Assembly: GCF_003515945.1 (NCBI RefSeq)
Contig: NZ_QWLM01000007.1
Span: forward strand, 1-64,000
DNA: 64,000 nt
From: Dermacoccus abyssi
GTDB lineage: Bacteria > Actinomycetota > Actinomycetes > Actinomycetales > Dermatophilaceae
Direction: 5' to 3'
The translations under genes were made by a program, and so were the position numbers. This document shows, piece by piece, positions 8,688 through 17,482 of this stretch (position 1 is the first letter of the stretch; the number at the start of each line of letters is the position of its first letter). Under the pieces are notes generated by a model that was not told where the DNA came from, made no database searches, and worked only from the letters and a program-made list of their open reading frames with translations.

Positions 8688-8732
8688 TTTCCTGCGGTTG
8701 GGTAGTCGCAGCCTCGACCCAACGGCAGGAAA
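8688..8732. repeat. 16-bp inverted repeat between msrA and the met promoter
   Basis: The arms 8688-8703 and 8717-8732 pair over 16 bp with one mismatch around a 13-nt loop. It sits downstream of msrA and 42 bp upstream of the met -35. No T run follows on the minus strand, so it may end or stabilise the msrA message without being a classic terminator. Confidence 0.6.
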
Positions 8733-8838
8733 GTCTGCCCAGTGGAGAGATGCGCTGACGCCGTGCTCTCGCCGTGGGCTGGAGTCACTAGGGCCGGAGC
8801 GTGGACTCCACGGGGTCGAGGGACCCCCGAGCTCGCGC

Positions 8839-9492
8839 TTATTTGCTCGGCGGAAGCACGTCGGTCTGCGCGGGAAGGTCGGCCACGCCGACCGGGCACG
8901 TCACGCCCTTGTAGCCGTGATTGCAGTACCCGCCTGGATTTTTCGCGAGGTACTGCTGGTGGTAGCCCTCGGCCGGCCAGAACTTTCCGGCTTCGTCGGC
9001 GGGCTTCATCTCCGTCGTGATGGCGCCGCGGCCCGCGTCGGTCAGCGCACCCTGGAACGCTTCCGCGGTGCGACGCGTAGCGGTCTCCTGCTCGGGCGTC
9101 GTCCAGTAGACCGCAGAGCGGTACTGCGTGCCGATGTCATTGCCCTGACGGTTGGCCGTCGTCGGGTCATGGTTCTCCCAGAACGCCTTGAGCAGCTGGG
9201 CCGGGGAGACCTTGTCCGGGTCGTACGCGATCTGGACGGCCTCGGTGTGGCCCGTCGTGCCCGTGCAGACGTCCTCGTACGAGGGGTTCTCACGGTCGCC
9301 ACCCATGTAGCCGACGGCCGTCGAGACGACCCCCGGGATCTGCCAGAAGATGCGCTCCGCACCCCAGAAACATCCCATCGCGACGTACAGCGTCTCGGTC
9401 TTGTCCGGCCACCCGCCGAGCAGTGGCGTGCCGAGAACGTCGTGCACGGCAGCGACGTCGACCGGGGCGGAATCCTGACGGGTGAACCACAT
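8839..9492 (-). CDS. msrA: Peptide methionine sulfoxide reductase MsrA
   Basis: The 217-aa enzyme has the catalytic motif GCFWGAER (cysteine near residue 42). [18 protein letters not shown] and the downstream [23 protein letters not shown] segment are characteristic of MsrA. It reduces methionine-S-sulfoxide in proteins and free methionine, using C-terminal cysteines ([10 protein letters not shown]) for resolution. The ATG has a good AAAGGAA site 8 nt upstream. It lies 82 nt after the thioesterase gene on the same strand and just upstream of the methionine importer, so sulfur amino acid upkeep is grouped here. Confidence 0.96.
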   Translation of the reverse strand: MWFTRQDSAPVDVAAVHDVLGTPLLGGWPDKTETLYVAMGCFWGAERIFWQIPGVVSTAVGYMGGDRENPSYEDVCTGTTGHTEAVQIAYDPDKVSPAQLLKAFWENHDPTTANRQGNDIGTQYRSAVYWTTPEQETATRRTAEAFQGALTDAGRGAITTEMKPADEAGKFWPAEGYHQQYLAKNPGGYCNHGYKGVTCPVGVADLPAQTDVLPPSK

Positions 9493-9574
9493 GGGGCGTT
9501 CCTTTCACTGGAGTCGCTGTGTTCAACACAGACGCGTCCGAGAGGATTCCGAGCGGGTGTCGCCGGGGTGCACT

Positions 9575-10504
9575 TCAGTCGACGAGCGGCGGCACTTCGA
9601 GTGGGATGGCGCGCAGCAGCCTCGCGCGGATCTCGACCATCGTCTGCGCGTGCGTGTCGAGCGCGACGTCCTCGGAAAGTGTTGGCTTCCAAGGCGGCAC
9701 GGCTCGTTTGTGGCCGTCGTTGTCGAGCCCGACGAGCACCATCGTGCACTCGGTCGTGAGGTTCAGTTCTCCGGTGCGCGGGTTGCCCGAGCGCACTCGC
9801 ACCGACACGTGCATGCTCGACGTGCCGGTGTGGATGAGCCACGCCTGCACCTCGACGAAGTCGCCGACGTGCAACGGCTGGTGGAAGCGCACGCCGCCCG
9901 CGTACACAGCCACCGCCGAACCCTGGTTCCAGCGCTCCGCGACGAGGGTTGCTGCCTCGTCGATCCACTCCATGACGACGCCGCCGTGCACGTTGCCGCC
10001 CCAGTTGACGGTCGTCGGTGCGGCGAGAAAGCGCAGCGTCTCGCGGCACGACTCCGTCCCGTCCGTGTAACTCTGCTTCACCATGTCGGCTTCGATGCGG
10101 GTGCGCACGTCGGTGAGGGTGACGGCGCGCTCCTGCTGGTCGCGTTCCCACTCGTCCTGCGGCGTGAACGTCGGGACAGGTGTGGGCTTCCGGTCGTCGT
10201 CGACCGCGACGAAGACGAGCAGGCACTGTGTGTTGACGCGCAGCTCGCCCTGACGCGGGTCGCCGGACGAAACGGTCGCGACGATGTGCATCGACGTGCG
10301 TCCGGTGTGGACGATACGCGACTGCACCTCGACGATGTGGCCCACCTCGACGGGGCGGGTGAAGCGCACATTGCCGACGTGGGCCGTCACGCAGTAGTGC
10401 CCGCTCCACGCCGCGGCACAGGCGTACGCGGACTTGTCGATCCACTCGAGCATCCGGCCGGCACCGACGCGCCCGCGCACGTTGGCATCCATGGGTGCGG
10501 CCAT
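9575..10504 (-). CDS. Acyl-CoA thioesterase with two hotdog domains
   Basis: The 309-aa frame holds two hotdog domains of the YciA/BACH acyl-CoA hydrolase type. Each carries a GxVxxGxxxEWID helix start (VGAGRMLEWIDK about residue 14, GGVVMEWIDE about 175). Tandem hotdogs usually form a thioesterase that frees CoA from fatty acyl-CoA; chain length cannot be told. The second domain begins TLRFLAAP. The matching TLRFMAAP of the first domain spans the annotated ATG, with TLRF encoded before it. No ATG, GTG or TTG occurs in frame back to a stop at about 10576, so the true start may be a rare codon (ATT at 10573, CTG at 10513). Confidence 0.85.
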   Translation of the reverse strand: MAAPMDANVRGRVGAGRMLEWIDKSAYACAAAWSGHYCVTAHVGNVRFTRPVEVGHIVEVQSRIVHTGRTSMHIVATVSSGDPRQGELRVNTQCLLVFVAVDDDRKPTPVPTFTPQDEWERDQQERAVTLTDVRTRIEADMVKQSYTDGTESCRETLRFLAAPTTVNWGGNVHGGVVMEWIDEAATLVAERWNQGSAVAVYAGGVRFHQPLHVGDFVEVQAWLIHTGTSSMHVSVRVRSGNPRTGELNLTTECTMVLVGLDNDGHKRAVPPWKPTLSEDVALDTHAQTMVEIRARLLRAIPLEVPPLVD

Positions 10505-10605
10505 GAAACGCAGGGTGATGTGGCGTCGGGGTCCGGGCCTGCCGTCGATCGTAGGGCCGGTACCGCCGGAAATTCACTTGTCGGGCGCGCGGTTGCTGGC
10601 GTTCC

Positions 10606-11646
10606 ATGACTGGCATGAACACGGTGCGCATCGAACGGATCACCCCTGACCACCCGCAGTTCGAGGAGTGGGCGACCGTCTTCGTCACGGCCGGGCGCCG
10701 CCAGTGGGGGCGCGACACGACTGCCTACACGCCGAACGAACTCGCACAGATGTGGGAGTCTCTGGCCCACGCGAAGGTCTGGCTCGTCGCGATCGACGAC
10801 GACGGCGACGTCGTCGGGTCCGCAGCCATCGGGATGCCGACGCAGGACAACCCACATCTCGCCGGGTTCGACGTCGCCTGCCTCGACGAGCGGGCTACGG
10901 CGCTCAAGCAACGTCTCGTCGACGAGGTCGAACGTGTCTGCCGAGAGGCCGGGCGCACCACGCTCATGATCGAAACGCAGACGCCGGTCGGTGCCGCCAA
11001 CGACGAGGCCGCCTTCTTCGAAGCAGCGGGCTATGCGGAAGCGCAGACGTGCGTGCGTAACGGGCAGCGGCTCCCCGTCAGCGCCGACATCGGGGCCGAG
11101 ATGCGCCGCGTCATCGAGATGAACGACGGCTACCGCATCGAGACCGTCGTCGGTCGGCTTCCCGAAGACTGGCTGCCGGAACGGGCGCGCCTCGCCGGAA
11201 TGATGTCGACGGACACACCTCTCGGCGCCCTCGCCATCGAGCCGGAGAACTGGACCCCCGAGCGCGTCACCGCGATGTTCGACGAGGACGAACGTCGCGG
11301 GCGCGTCGTCGTAGAGACCGTGGCCTGGCACGAGGAATCCGGTGAGATGGCCGCGTTCACGCACGTTTCGGTGCCCGCGGAAACACCGTGGATCGCCTAC
11401 CAGGACGACACCCTCGTCGCGAAAGCCCACCGGGGCCATCGGCTCGGCTACCGCGTGAAGGCTGCCGTGTCCTTGGCTCTGCCCCAGGCCGCGCCCGGCG
11501 TCACCGTGCAACGCACCTGGAACGACGAGACCAACGAGCACATGCTGCGCATCAACCGTGAACTCGGTTACGAGCGAGAGGGGACGTTGGTCGAGTGGCA
11601 GAAGGTGCTCGATTCGGCTCCGGGTGACCCTGCACACGACGCCTGA
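10606..11646 (+). CDS. GNAT family acetyltransferase with two GNAT folds
   Basis: A 346-aa protein (or 343 aa from ATG 10615). It has a divergent N-terminal GNAT-like half and a C-terminal half with TLVAKAHRGHRLGYRVK (about residue 268), the acetyl-CoA pyrophosphate loop. This is followed by TWNDETNEHMLRINRELGYE, the usual end of the fold. Tandem GNAT proteins of this type are common in Actinobacteria and acetylate small molecules or antibiotics; the substrate here is unknown. It is divergent from the thioesterase. No strong ribosome binding site is seen, so the start is uncertain between the two ATGs. Confidence 0.8.
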   Translation: MTGMNTVRIERITPDHPQFEEWATVFVTAGRRQWGRDTTAYTPNELAQMWESLAHAKVWLVAIDDDGDVVGSAAIGMPTQDNPHLAGFDVACLDERATALKQRLVDEVERVCREAGRTTLMIETQTPVGAANDEAAFFEAAGYAEAQTCVRNGQRLPVSADIGAEMRRVIEMNDGYRIETVVGRLPEDWLPERARLAGMMSTDTPLGALAIEPENWTPERVTAMFDEDERRGRVVVETVAWHEESGEMAAFTHVSVPAETPWIAYQDDTLVAKAHRGHRLGYRVKAAVSLALPQAAPGVTVQRTWNDETNEHMLRINRELGYEREGTLVEWQKVLDSAPGDPAHDA

Positions 11647-11704
11647 GCGACAAGGCACCGGCCCCCGTGGACGAACGGTGGCGCGGGTGACACGCGGCAC
11701 TCGG

Positions 11705-11710
11705 TAACCT
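11705..11710 (+). promoter_or_regulatory. -10 element (TAACCT) of glyQS
   Basis: TAACCT ends 7 nt before the GTG at 11718, which would be the first transcribed codon. Confidence 0.55.
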
Positions 11711-11717
11711 TGGGCGT

Positions 11718-14700
11718 GTGACCGATGTACTGACGATGCAAGATGCCCTGTTGACGTTGCAGAAGTACTGGACCGACCGCGGTTGCATGGTGGTCCAGCC
11801 CTACAACACCGAGGTCGGGGCGGGAACGATGAACCCCGCCACGGTCATGCGCGTCCTCGGGCCCGAGCCGTGGCACGTCGCGTACGTCGAACCCTCCGTG
11901 CGCCCCGACGACAGCCGCTACGGCGAGAACCCCAACCGTCTGCAGACGCACACGCAGTTCCAGGTCATCCTCAAGCCCGACCCGGGCAACCCGCAGGAGC
12001 TCTACCTCGGCTCCCTGCAGGCGCTTGGTATCGATCTCGACGCGCACGACGTGCGCTTCGTCGAGGACAACTGGCAGCAGCCCGCCATCGGCGCGTGGGG
12101 CCTCGGGTGGGAGGTCTGGCTCGACGGCATGGAGGTCACGCAGTTCACCTACTTCCAGCAGGTCGTGGGCCAGAACCTCGAGCCGATCTCGGTCGAACTC
12201 ACCTACGGCGTGGAGCGCATCCTCATGGCGCTCCAGGGCGTCACGCACTTCAAGGACATGGCGTACGCCGAGGGCATCTCCTACGGCGAGGTCTTCGCGC
12301 AGAACGAGTACGAGATGTCGCGCTACTACCTCGACGACGCCGACGTCGAGACTGCGCACACCTTCTTCAAGAACTACACGGACGAAGCGCAGCGCATGAT
12401 CGACGCCCGCCTGCCCGTGCCGGCGTGGACGTACGTGCTCAAGAGCTCGCACGCGTTCAACATCCTCGACTCGCGTGGCGCCGTGTCGACCACCGAGCGC
12501 GCTCGCTCGTTCTCGCTCATGCGCCGCCTCGCCCGCGAGGCCGGTGCTCTGTGGACCGAACGCCGCGAGGAGCTCGGCTTCCCGCTGCTCAAGGACGGCG
12601 TCGCCACGTCGCGCGTCAACGAGATCGCTGCTGCAGCGGTGACGGCGCCGAACGTCATGCAGCCGGTCCAGAAGGCCGAGTCGGCGGCGGACCTCGGCGA
12701 CGACGCTCAGGCGTTCGCGTTCGAGATCGGCGTCGAGGAGATGCCGCCGCACGTCGTCGACGCCACCCTCCCCGCGGTGAAGGACGCCGTCACGACGGCG
12801 CTCGCGGCCACCCGCCTCGAGCACGGTGACGTCAGCGTCGTCGGCACGCCGCGCCGCATCGTTGTCACGGTGCCCGGCGTCAGCGCGCACGAGCCGGACG
12901 CCGAGACTCTCGCCAAGGGCCCCAAGGTCGCGGCCGCCTACGACGCCGACGGCAAGCCCACGAAGGCGCTCGAAGGGTTCGCCCGCGGCAAGGGCGTTTC
13001 GGTCGACGACGTCGTCACCGCCGAGTTCGACGGCGCGGAGCACGTTGCGGTCAAGCAGACGCAGACCGGTCGCGGTGTGCTCGAGGTGCTCGGCGCGATC
13101 GTCACTGACGTCGTCTCGGGCCTGCGCAGCGACAAGAACATGAAGTGGAACGACCCGGAGCTCACCTTCAGCCGCCCGATCCGTTGGCTCGTGGCGCTGT
13201 GGGGCACTGCTGTCGTCCCCGCGACGGCCGGTCTTCTCACGGCGGGTCGCACCACGTACCTGCAGCGCACCGCTGCGCAGCCGCACGTCGACATCGCCTC
13301 GGCCGACGATCTCGTCAGCACGCTCGAGGGCGCCGGCTTCCTCCTCGACATCGACGCGCGGCGCCAGGCCGTTGTCGACGGCGCGCTGGAACTCGCTCGC
13401 TCCGTGGGCGGCACGATCGACATCGAGGGCGAGGCCGGTCTCGTCGACGAGATCACGAACCTCGTCGAGGAGCCGCGCGGCGTGCTCGGCACCTTCGAGG
13501 AGCGTTACCTCGACCTGCCCGAGCAGATCCTCACCACCGTCATGCGCAAGCACCAGCGTTACCTGCCGGTGCGCGACGAGTCGGGCAAGCTCATGCCGTA
13601 CTTCGTCACGATGGCCAACGGGGCGATCGACGACGACGTCGTGCGCGCCGGCAACGAGTCGGTGCTGCGCGCCCGCTACGAGGACGCGGCCTTCTTCTGG
13701 GACGCCGACCTCAAGGTGGGCCTCGACGACTTCCGCAAGAACATCGACTCCCTGACATTCGAGAACCGGCTCGGCTCCTTCGCCCAGCGCGCGGATCGCA
13801 TCCGCGACGTGGCTCAGGCGCTCGCCGGCCATGTGGAGCTGTCGGGCGACGACAAGACGACGCTGACGCGCGCAGGTGAACTCGCCAAGTTCGACCTGTC
13901 GACGCAGATGGTCGTCGAACTCTCGTCGCTCGCGGGCACGATGGCGCGCGAGTACGCGCTCAAGGCAGGGGAGACCCCGGCCGTCGCGGAGGCACTCTTC
14001 GAGATGGAGAAGCCCCGTTCGGCCGGTGACTCGCTGCCGGTCTCGACGCCGGGTGCACTGCTCGCCCTCGCCGACCGCTTCGACCTGCTCACTGCGATGT
14101 TCGCCATCGGCGCGAAGCCGACCGGTTCGTCCGACCCCTTCGCGCTACGTCGCGCCGCGCTCGGTGTCGTCTCGATCCTGCGCGGCGTGCCGACGGTGGC
14201 CACCGTGAGCGTGGCTTCCGGGCTCGAGGCCGCAGCGGCGCGCCTGCGCGAGCAGGGCGTCGAGGTCTCCGACGAAGCGCTCGCGGCGGCAGCCGAGTTC
14301 GTCGAGGGCCGCTTCGGCCAGCAGCTGCGTGACGAGGGCGTCTCCGCGCCGCTCGTTGCAGCGGTGGCTCCGTCGGCCGGCACGCCGGGTGCGGCGGAGG
14401 CCTACCTCGCCGACATCCAGACGCTCTCGGGAGACGAGGCGTTCGCGGCTCTCGTGCAGGTGACGCAGCGCATCACGCGCATCGTTCCTGCGGGCACCGA
14501 CGCCTCCTTCGACGCGTCGGTTCTCACCGACGACGCAGAGAGGGTTGTCGCTCCGCTCGTGGCCGACCTGGCCGACAACTCGCACGGATCACTTACCGAA
14601 TGGTTCGCTGCGGCAAGCGGTCTCACCGACAAGCTGAACACGTTCTTCGACGAGGTGCTCGTCATGGCTGACGACGAGAAGCTCAAGGCTGCACGACTCG

Positions 14701-14777
14701 GCATGCTGCAGACGGTCGTCGCCAAGGCACCTGCGGGCATCGACTACAAGGAGCTCGACAGGGCGCTCGACGCCTGA
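11718..14777 (+). CDS. glyQS: Glycyl-tRNA synthetase, alpha and beta subunits fused
   Basis: This 1019-aa protein joins the whole alpha subunit to the beta subunit in one chain. The alpha part is about residues 1-300, with MNPATVMRVLGPEPW, RPDDSRYGENPNRLQTHTQ and the class II core. A short linker leads to the beta part (from about 334, FAFEIGVEEMPPHVVD), which includes the tRNA-binding and HD-like regions. It attaches glycine to tRNA-Gly. Most bacteria with this type use two genes, and most Actinobacteria use the unrelated single-chain eukaryote-like enzyme, so the form is noteworthy. GTG is chosen as start because of the leaderless-type -10 box. A terminator hairpin follows. Confidence 0.95.
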   Translation: MTDVLTMQDALLTLQKYWTDRGCMVVQPYNTEVGAGTMNPATVMRVLGPEPWHVAYVEPSVRPDDSRYGENPNRLQTHTQFQVILKPDPGNPQELYLGSLQALGIDLDAHDVRFVEDNWQQPAIGAWGLGWEVWLDGMEVTQFTYFQQVVGQNLEPISVELTYGVERILMALQGVTHFKDMAYAEGISYGEVFAQNEYEMSRYYLDDADVETAHTFFKNYTDEAQRMIDARLPVPAWTYVLKSSHAFNILDSRGAVSTTERARSFSLMRRLAREAGALWTERREELGFPLLKDGVATSRVNEIAAAAVTAPNVMQPVQKAESAADLGDDAQAFAFEIGVEEMPPHVVDATLPAVKDAVTTALAATRLEHGDVSVVGTPRRIVVTVPGVSAHEPDAETLAKGPKVAAAYDADGKPTKALEGFARGKGVSVDDVVTAEFDGAEHVAVKQTQTGRGVLEVLGAIVTDVVSGLRSDKNMKWNDPELTFSRPIRWLVALWGTAVVPATAGLLTAGRTTYLQRTAAQPHVDIASADDLVSTLEGAGFLLDIDARRQAVVDGALELARSVGGTIDIEGEAGLVDEITNLVEEPRGVLGTFEERYLDLPEQILTTVMRKHQRYLPVRDESGKLMPYFVTMANGAIDDDVVRAGNESVLRARYEDAAFFWDADLKVGLDDFRKNIDSLTFENRLGSFAQRADRIRDVAQALAGHVELSGDDKTTLTRAGELAKFDLSTQMVVELSSLAGTMAREYALKAGETPAVAEALFEMEKPRSAGDSLPVSTPGALLALADRFDLLTAMFAIGAKPTGSSDPFALRRAALGVVSILRGVPTVATVSVASGLEAAAARLREQGVEVSDEALAAAAEFVEGRFGQQLRDEGVSAPLVAAVAPSAGTPGAAEAYLADIQTLSGDEAFAALVQVTQRITRIVPAGTDASFDASVLTDDAERVVAPLVADLADNSHGSLTEWFAAASGLTDKLNTFFDEVLVMADDEKLKAARLGMLQTVVAKAPAGIDYKELDRALDA

Positions 14778-14805
14778 TCACTTCCTCCTGAACGCCGGAG
14801 CGTTC

Positions 14806-14840
14806 GACGGTGGCCGTCCCTCCTCGGGGCGGCCACCGTC
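14806..14840. terminator. Terminator hairpin between glyQS and rbsK
   Basis: GACGGTGGCCG (14806-14816) pairs perfectly with CGGCCACCGTC (14830-14840), followed by GTTGTT. It lies between convergent genes and may serve both. Confidence 0.8.
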
Positions 14841-14860
14841 GTTGTTCCCAGTGAGGGCGC

Positions 14861-15748
14861 TCAGCCTCGTCGGTAGGACTCCTGCGCTCCGGCGCGTGTG
14901 ACGGTGTCGGCCGCGAAGGCGGCTGCGTAGCGGGCAGCGTCACGCGTGTCGGCACCGTCTGCGAGCTTCGCGACGAATGCCCCGACGAACGCGTCGCCCG
15001 CCCCGGTGGTGTCGACGACGTCGACAGGGCAGGAGACGATCTCGTCGACGCGGTCGGCGGAGACAAGGAGCGTCGAGTCGGCCCCGCGGGTCAGGACGAG
15101 CGACGGAACGCCGGCGGCCACCACGGCGCGGATCATTTCGCTGTCGTCGTCGGCGGGTGCGATGCCCAGTGCGTCGGCAGCGAGTCGCGCCTCGTGCTGG
15201 TTGACGACGAGCGGGTCCCCGGCGGTCAGCGTCTCGCGCGCCACGTCGATGACCGGCGCGAGGTTGAGGACGAACCGCGTCGAGGCAGCCCGGCAAGCCA
15301 CGGCCACGGCGTCGACCACCTCCGCGGGGATCTCGCCCTGGCAGACAACGGCCTCAGCGTCGGCAATCGCTGACGCGAGCGTGCGCACGTCCTCCGGCCG
15401 CCAGGCACCGTTGGCTCCGGGGATGATGACGATGCTGTTCTCTCCGCTGTCGTCGATCGTGATGAACGCCATTCCGGTCGGGTCGTCGACAACCTCGACG
15501 CGGGAGAGGTCCACCCCTGATGTGCGCAGGAGGCGCAGTGCCTCGTCGGCGTAGGCGTCGCGCCCCGCCTTCGCAGCGAAGACGACGTCGGCACCGCTCA
15601 GGGCGGCAGCCAGGGCCTGGTTCGCCCCCTTGCCGCCGGGGGAGGTGTGCAGCGTCCGAGAGCTGAGCGTTTCGCCCGGTGACGGGTGACGCTCGACGCG
15701 CACGGCGAGGTCGACGTTCGTCGAACCGATGACGAGGACGCGGGCCAT
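14861..15748 (-). CDS. rbsK: Ribokinase (PfkB family)
   Basis: The 295-aa PfkB-type sugar kinase has the N-terminal GGKGANQA (about residue 38), which contacts the sugar. The C-terminal DTTGAGDAFVGAF (about 245) holds the catalytic Asp and anion hole. GSTNVDL near the start and NLAPV are typical of ribokinase, which makes ribose 5-phosphate. No ribose transporter is adjacent, so a nucleoside-salvage role is possible. GAGG lies 7 nt before the ATG. It is divergent from metB and convergent with glyQS. Other PfkB substrates cannot be excluded. Confidence 0.88.
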   Translation of the reverse strand: MARVLVIGSTNVDLAVRVERHPSPGETLSSRTLHTSPGGKGANQALAAALSGADVVFAAKAGRDAYADEALRLLRTSGVDLSRVEVVDDPTGMAFITIDDSGENSIVIIPGANGAWRPEDVRTLASAIADAEAVVCQGEIPAEVVDAVAVACRAASTRFVLNLAPVIDVARETLTAGDPLVVNQHEARLAADALGIAPADDDSEMIRAVVAAGVPSLVLTRGADSTLLVSADRVDEIVSCPVDVVDTTGAGDAFVGAFVAKLADGADTRDAARYAAAFAADTVTRAGAQESYRRG

Positions 15749-15829
15749 GGTCGAGCCTCTCAGGGAAGCGAATCGGGGGCTGTCAGCTTATGCGCGGAGT
15801 GCCTTTCGCGGGTTGTCGGAGGACGCCAC

Positions 15830-15835
15830 TAGGCT
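15830..15835 (+). promoter_or_regulatory. -10 element (TAGGCT) of metB
   Basis: TAGGCT ends 7 nt before the ATG at 15843; no ribosome binding site lies between. Confidence 0.55.
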
Positions 15836-15842
15836 TGCGATC

Positions 15843-17033
15843 ATGACGCACGAGAACGAGCTTGAGTCCCTGGGGTTCACCACCCGCGCCATCCACGCAG
15901 GGCAGGAGCCCGATCCGCGCACCGGGGCCGTCGTCCCCGCGATCTACCAGACCTCTACGTACAAGCAGGACGGTGTCGGAGGTCTGCGTGAGGGCTACGA
16001 GTACAGCCGGTCGGCCAACCCCACCCGCACCGCGCTCGAGGAATGCATCGCGGCTCTCGAGGGCGGTACGCACGGCTACGCGTTCGCCTCGGGCCTCGCC
16101 GGCTCCGACGCCGTGCTGCGCGCTGTTCTGCGCCCCGGCGACCACATGGTCATCCCCACCGACGCCTACGGCGGCACGTTCCGTCTCGTCGACAAGGTGA
16201 CGCAGCACTGGGGCGTCGACTACTCCACCGCTCCCATCGCCGACCCGCAGGCCGTCGCCGCCGCGATGACGGACAAGACGAAGCTCGTCTGGGTCGAGAC
16301 GCCCACCAACCCGCTCCTCGGCATCGCCGACATCACGGCCATCGCCGCCGTCGCGCACGAGCGCGGAGCGCTGCTCGTCGTCGACAACACCTTCGCCTCG
16401 AGCTACCTCCAGCAGCCGCTCGCCCTCGGCGCCGACATCGTCGTCCACTCGACGACGAAGTACGCCGGTGGCCACTCCGACGTTGTCGGCGGCGCCGTCG
16501 TCGTCGGTGACAACGTCGCGGTCGAGGAGTACGCCGAGGTGGCGGCCATGATCCGGTTCAACCAGAACGCGCTCGGCGCCATCGCCGGCCCGTTCGACGC
16601 CTGGCTCACGCTGCGTGGCCTCAAGACTCTCTCCGTGCGCATGGAGCGCCACTGCGACAACGCGGAGAAGGTCGTCGAGTTCCTCTCGGCACGCGACGAC
16701 GTCACGAAGATCTATTACCCGGGCCTGGCCGAGCACCCCGGCCACGAGGTCGCCGCGAAGCAGATGAAGCGTTTCGGCGGCATGGTGAGCTTCGAGGTCG
16801 TCGGCGGCATGGAGCGTGCGCTCGAGGTGTGCGACGCGACGAAGATCTTCACCCTCGGCGAAAGCCTCGGCGGTGTCGAGTCGCTCATCGAGCACCCGGG
16901 CAAGATGACGCACGCGAGCGTTGCGGGCACCGCGCTCGAGGTGCCTCCGGCACTCATCCGCCTGTCCGTCGGCATCGAAGACGCGGACGACCTCGTCGCC
17001 GACCTGCGTCAGGCGCTCGACAGCACGCGATGA
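15843..17033 (+). CDS. metB: Cystathionine gamma-synthase
   Basis: A 396-aa PLP enzyme of the Cys/Met metabolism family. It shows YQTSTYKQDG and YSRSANPTR near the N terminus, the PLP-phosphate loop, and the PLP lysine in VVHSTTKYAGGHSD (about residue 208). SLGGVESLIEHPGKMTH in the C-terminal domain is family-typical. It would join O-acyl-homoserine and cysteine into cystathionine on the way to methionine. The sister enzyme cystathionine gamma-lyase is very similar, so the direction is partly inferred from the metB-greA-mca order shared with mycobacteria. The next frame overlaps its stop by 4 nt. Confidence 0.88.
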   Translation: MTHENELESLGFTTRAIHAGQEPDPRTGAVVPAIYQTSTYKQDGVGGLREGYEYSRSANPTRTALEECIAALEGGTHGYAFASGLAGSDAVLRAVLRPGDHMVIPTDAYGGTFRLVDKVTQHWGVDYSTAPIADPQAVAAAMTDKTKLVWVETPTNPLLGIADITAIAAVAHERGALLVVDNTFASSYLQQPLALGADIVVHSTTKYAGGHSDVVGGAVVVGDNVAVEEYAEVAAMIRFNQNALGAIAGPFDAWLTLRGLKTLSVRMERHCDNAEKVVEFLSARDDVTKIYYPGLAEHPGHEVAAKQMKRFGGMVSFEVVGGMERALEVCDATKIFTLGESLGGVESLIEHPGKMTHASVAGTALEVPPALIRLSVGIEDADDLVADLRQALDSTR

Positions 17034-17373
17034 CCGGCGTCGTCATCCGCCTCGTCCTCCTGGCGATGGCCCTCTTTCTCGCCGTGCGACTGCTGCACCG
17101 TTCAGCGGTCGCACGGCGCGAGTGGGCCGTGCGCGACGCTGCGCTCACCGCGCGGAGGAGTGGTGGGCGCGCACGCACGGCGGCCCGTTCGATCAGGAAC
17201 GACGCGAGGTACCAGGCGACATCGCGCCGTACCTCGGCCCGAACGGGCCTCGCTCGGAGCTTCGTGGCCCCAAGCCCGACCAGGCCGCATGGGTCTGGGG
17301 CTGGATCTGTGTGGTCATTGCGGCGTTCCTCGCCGTCAGCGTTGTCGCACAGTTGAGTTCGGGCAGCGTCTGA
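17030..17373 (+). pseudogene. Small two-helix membrane protein gene with a -1 frameshift
   Basis: An ATG overlapping the metB stop opens a frame encoding one membrane helix (LVLLAMALFLAVRLL, about residues 8-22) and a basic stretch ending DAALTA. That frame then degrades into arginine-rich shadow coding up to 17356. From about 17155 a frame one base back reads EEWWARTHGGPFDQERREV, PGDIAPYLGPNGPRSE and a second helix (AWVWGWICVVIAAFLAVSV), ending at 17373. The two halves look like one gene that lost a base near 17145-17160. An independent GTG start at about 17121 for the second half is possible. The family is not recognised. Confidence 0.6.
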
Positions 17374-17482
17374 CGTCGAACTGGACGCCCGTTCACCCAA
17401 AAGGGTTGGCCAGAAGGCTCGATGCCCTGAGACCATGGGACAGGCGCTCGTATCCCGGGCGCCTCGACGAATGGAGACACCC

